Below are positions 6,599 to 7,305 of a DNA stretch of 7,305 nt, piece after piece. Made by a program: the position numbers and the translations under genes. This DNA is from Bacillota bacterium. GTDB lineage: Bacteria > Bacillota > Clostridia > Christensenellales > Aristaeellaceae. The stretch spans positions 1-7,305 of the forward strand of contig JAEZTD010000360.1 of NCBI GenBank assembly GCA_023443705.1. The letters run 5' to 3'. How positions within the stretch are numbered: the stretch's first letter is position 1; every line of letters begins with the position of its first letter. The notes under the pieces are model-generated. The model searched no databases and was not told where the DNA came from. It saw only the letters and a program-made list of their open reading frames with translations.

Positions 6599-6640
6599 AT
6601 TTGATACAATATTGACTTTAAATACGATTTGATATAATAT
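6599..6640 (+). promoter_or_regulatory. Promoter region of the solute-binding-protein gene with two operator-like repeats
   Basis: TGATATAAT (6630-6638, with TATAAT at 6633-6638) is a perfect extended -10, apart from a weak upstream spacing: TTGACT (6612-6617) lies 15 bp from TATAAT or 17 bp from the overlapping TAATAT (6635-6640). A second extended -10-like TGATACAAT lies at 6602-6610. Two copies of ATTTGAT, two bases, AAT (6599-6610 and 6627-6638) are 28 bp apart and flank the -35 box. They resemble the half of the GntR palindrome at 5820-5833. Start of transcription is expected near 6645. Confidence 0.6.
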
Positions 6641-6646
6641 ATAAAA

Positions 6647-6856
6647 GCGCGTCGCCGCAGGCGCGCCCAAAGACCGGACAAAGCGAAACGCGGCCGTCAG
6701 GCGCGGCCCACACAGGCAGGATCCTCGATCGCCCTTTCGGGGCGATGACGGATAGAAGCGAAAGTCCTTGGGTAGGGCGGAGAGCGGGCAACCCTCGGGA
6801 GCGGGCGCCCAAATTCCTCCTCATCCAAAGGCGCAATTCAAAAGGAGGGTTTCCAC
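6647..6856 (+). promoter_or_regulatory. GC-rich, apparently structured 5' leader of the solute-binding-protein gene
   Basis: About 210 bases between promoter and start codon, with no credible ORF. Hairpins read by eye: 6647-6666 (7-bp stem with one G-U, hexaloop), 6692-6708 (GGCCG/CGGCC, 7-base loop) and 6728-6746 (ATCGCCC/GGGCGAT, loop TTTCG). The loop TTTCG (6735-6739) is complementary to CGAAA (6759-6763), allowing a pseudoknot. TTGGG (6768-6772) can pair with CCCAA (6808-6812). The ribosome binding site AGGAGG (6843-6848) can pair with CCTCCT (6816-6821), and GAGGGTT (6845-6851) with AACCCTC (6790-6796). This looks like a translational control element. It matches no riboswitch class I recognise, and no folding was run. 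Confidence 0.45.
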
Positions 6857-7305
6857 GTGAAGAAGTTCCTGGCTCTGCTCCTGGGGTTGATGATGATCGT
6901 TTCCATGCTGAGCGTTGCCGCCGCGGAATCGAGCCCGGTGACGATTTCGGTATGGTGCGCTTATGCCGGCGAAGATCCGTACGGCAAGTACGCCTATGAG
7001 TACGCCGAGAAGTTCATGGCCGCCAACCCGGGCATCAAGGTGGAAGTGACCGCGGTCAGCAGCAACGACATCTATGCCAAGCTTGCTGCGATGGCGACCT
7101 CGCCCGACGATCTCCCGACGCTGTTCTACACCAGCGCCGACCAGGCTCCCAGCCTCGTCGACATCGGCCTGGTTGAGGACATGACCAACTACCTGACGGC
7201 CGATGAGCTCGCGTCGTTCGGCAACGGCGTTGTCGACGGCTGCCAGGTGGGCGGCATCATGGCCTACTACCCGATCGACCTGCAGCCGCTGGCGGTGCTC
7301 TACCG
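6857..7305 (+). CDS. ABC transporter extracellular solute-binding protein, family 1 (3' end outside window)
   Basis: Start of a family-1 (carbohydrate-type) solute-binding protein: 149 codons are visible of a usual 400-450. GTG at 6857 follows an excellent AAAGGAGG (6841-6848, 8 bases away). The first 23 residues are a signal peptide: MKKF, a hydrophobic core of Leu/Met/Val, then SVAAAES, with likely signal peptidase I cleavage after Ala-Ala-Ala. The mature part opens with VTISVW, then YAEKFMAANPGIKVEVTAVS, PTLFYTS and the ligand-lobe segment GGIMAYYPIDLQPLAVLYR, all typical of this family. No lipobox cysteine is present, so it is not an ordinary lipoprotein. It probably opens an ABC importer operon with permease genes to the right. 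The ligand is unknown; an N-acylated amino acid or sugar acid would fit the neighbours. Family-1 proteins mostly bind sugars, but not only. Confidence 0.9.
   Translation, partial: MKKFLALLLGLMMIVSMLSVAAAESSPVTISVWCAYAGEDPYGKYAYEYAEKFMAANPGIKVEVTAVSSNDIYAKLAAMATSPDDLPTLFYTSADQAPSLVDIGLVEDMTNYLTADELASFGNGVVDGCQVGGIMAYYPIDLQPLAVLY

Noticed and set aside
6745..6999. Plus-strand open frame of 84 codons overlapping the leader and the solute-binding-protein start
   Set aside because: It is in another frame, has no ribosome binding site, is rich in Arg/Gly/Pro, and overlaps a solute-binding protein with an excellent start. A leader peptide role is not supported.
1..7305. CRISPR arrays, tRNA or rRNA genes, insertion sequences, phage or defence genes
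   Set aside because: No direct-repeat arrays, cloverleaf-like segments, transposase or integrase motifs, or terminal repeats of mobile elements were seen on either strand.

Overview
The window looks like chromosomal DNA of a high-GC, Gram-positive anaerobe of the Clostridia type (an uncultured Christensenellales- or Oscillospirales-like gut bacterium is my best guess). The reasons are strong AGGAGG-type ribosome binding sites, GC-rich coding sequence broken by AT-rich gaps with sigma-A-type promoters, a YheO/DauR-type PAS regulator, and a solute-binding protein with a short Lys-Lys signal peptide. Lineage is an inference from style, not from a marker gene.

Layout: bases 1-259 hold no gene but carry a perfect consensus promoter (TTGACA, 17 bp, TATAAT) reading left out of the window, with an inverted repeat across its -35 box. 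A MATE-family multidrug exporter lies on the minus strand (260-1666). A 231-base AT-rich divergent gap follows, with an 11-bp inverted repeat and promoters for both sides. A plus-strand operon then runs 1898-5777: a YheO/DauR-like PAS-HTH regulator, an N-acyl-D-amino-acid deacylase, a SelA-like PLP-dependent lyase (start overlaps the previous stop), and a RidA-family enamine/imine deaminase. A GntR/FCD regulator with its own strong promoter and a perfect 14-bp palindrome follows (5852-6523). A 333-base gap contains another strong AT-rich promoter and about 210 bases of GC-rich, apparently structured leader. The first 149 codons of a family-1 ABC solute-binding protein (from 6857, GTG start) run off the right edge.

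How the genes may work together: the solute-binding protein would capture a substrate for an ABC importer whose other subunits are presumably beyond the right edge. The deacylase would remove an N-acyl group from a D-configured amino acid or amino-sugar acid. The SelA-like enzyme would eliminate from the freed amino acid to give an enamine/imine, and the RidA protein would hydrolyse that to a 2-keto acid and ammonia. This fits either N-acyl-D-amino acid scavenging or catabolism of N-acetyl-D-glucosaminate-like sugar acids. The sequence cannot decide between them. The least explained parts are the leader at 6647-6856, with a possible pseudoknot and two alternative anti-Shine-Dalgarno segments, and a motif shared by the GntR and solute-binding-protein promoter regions.
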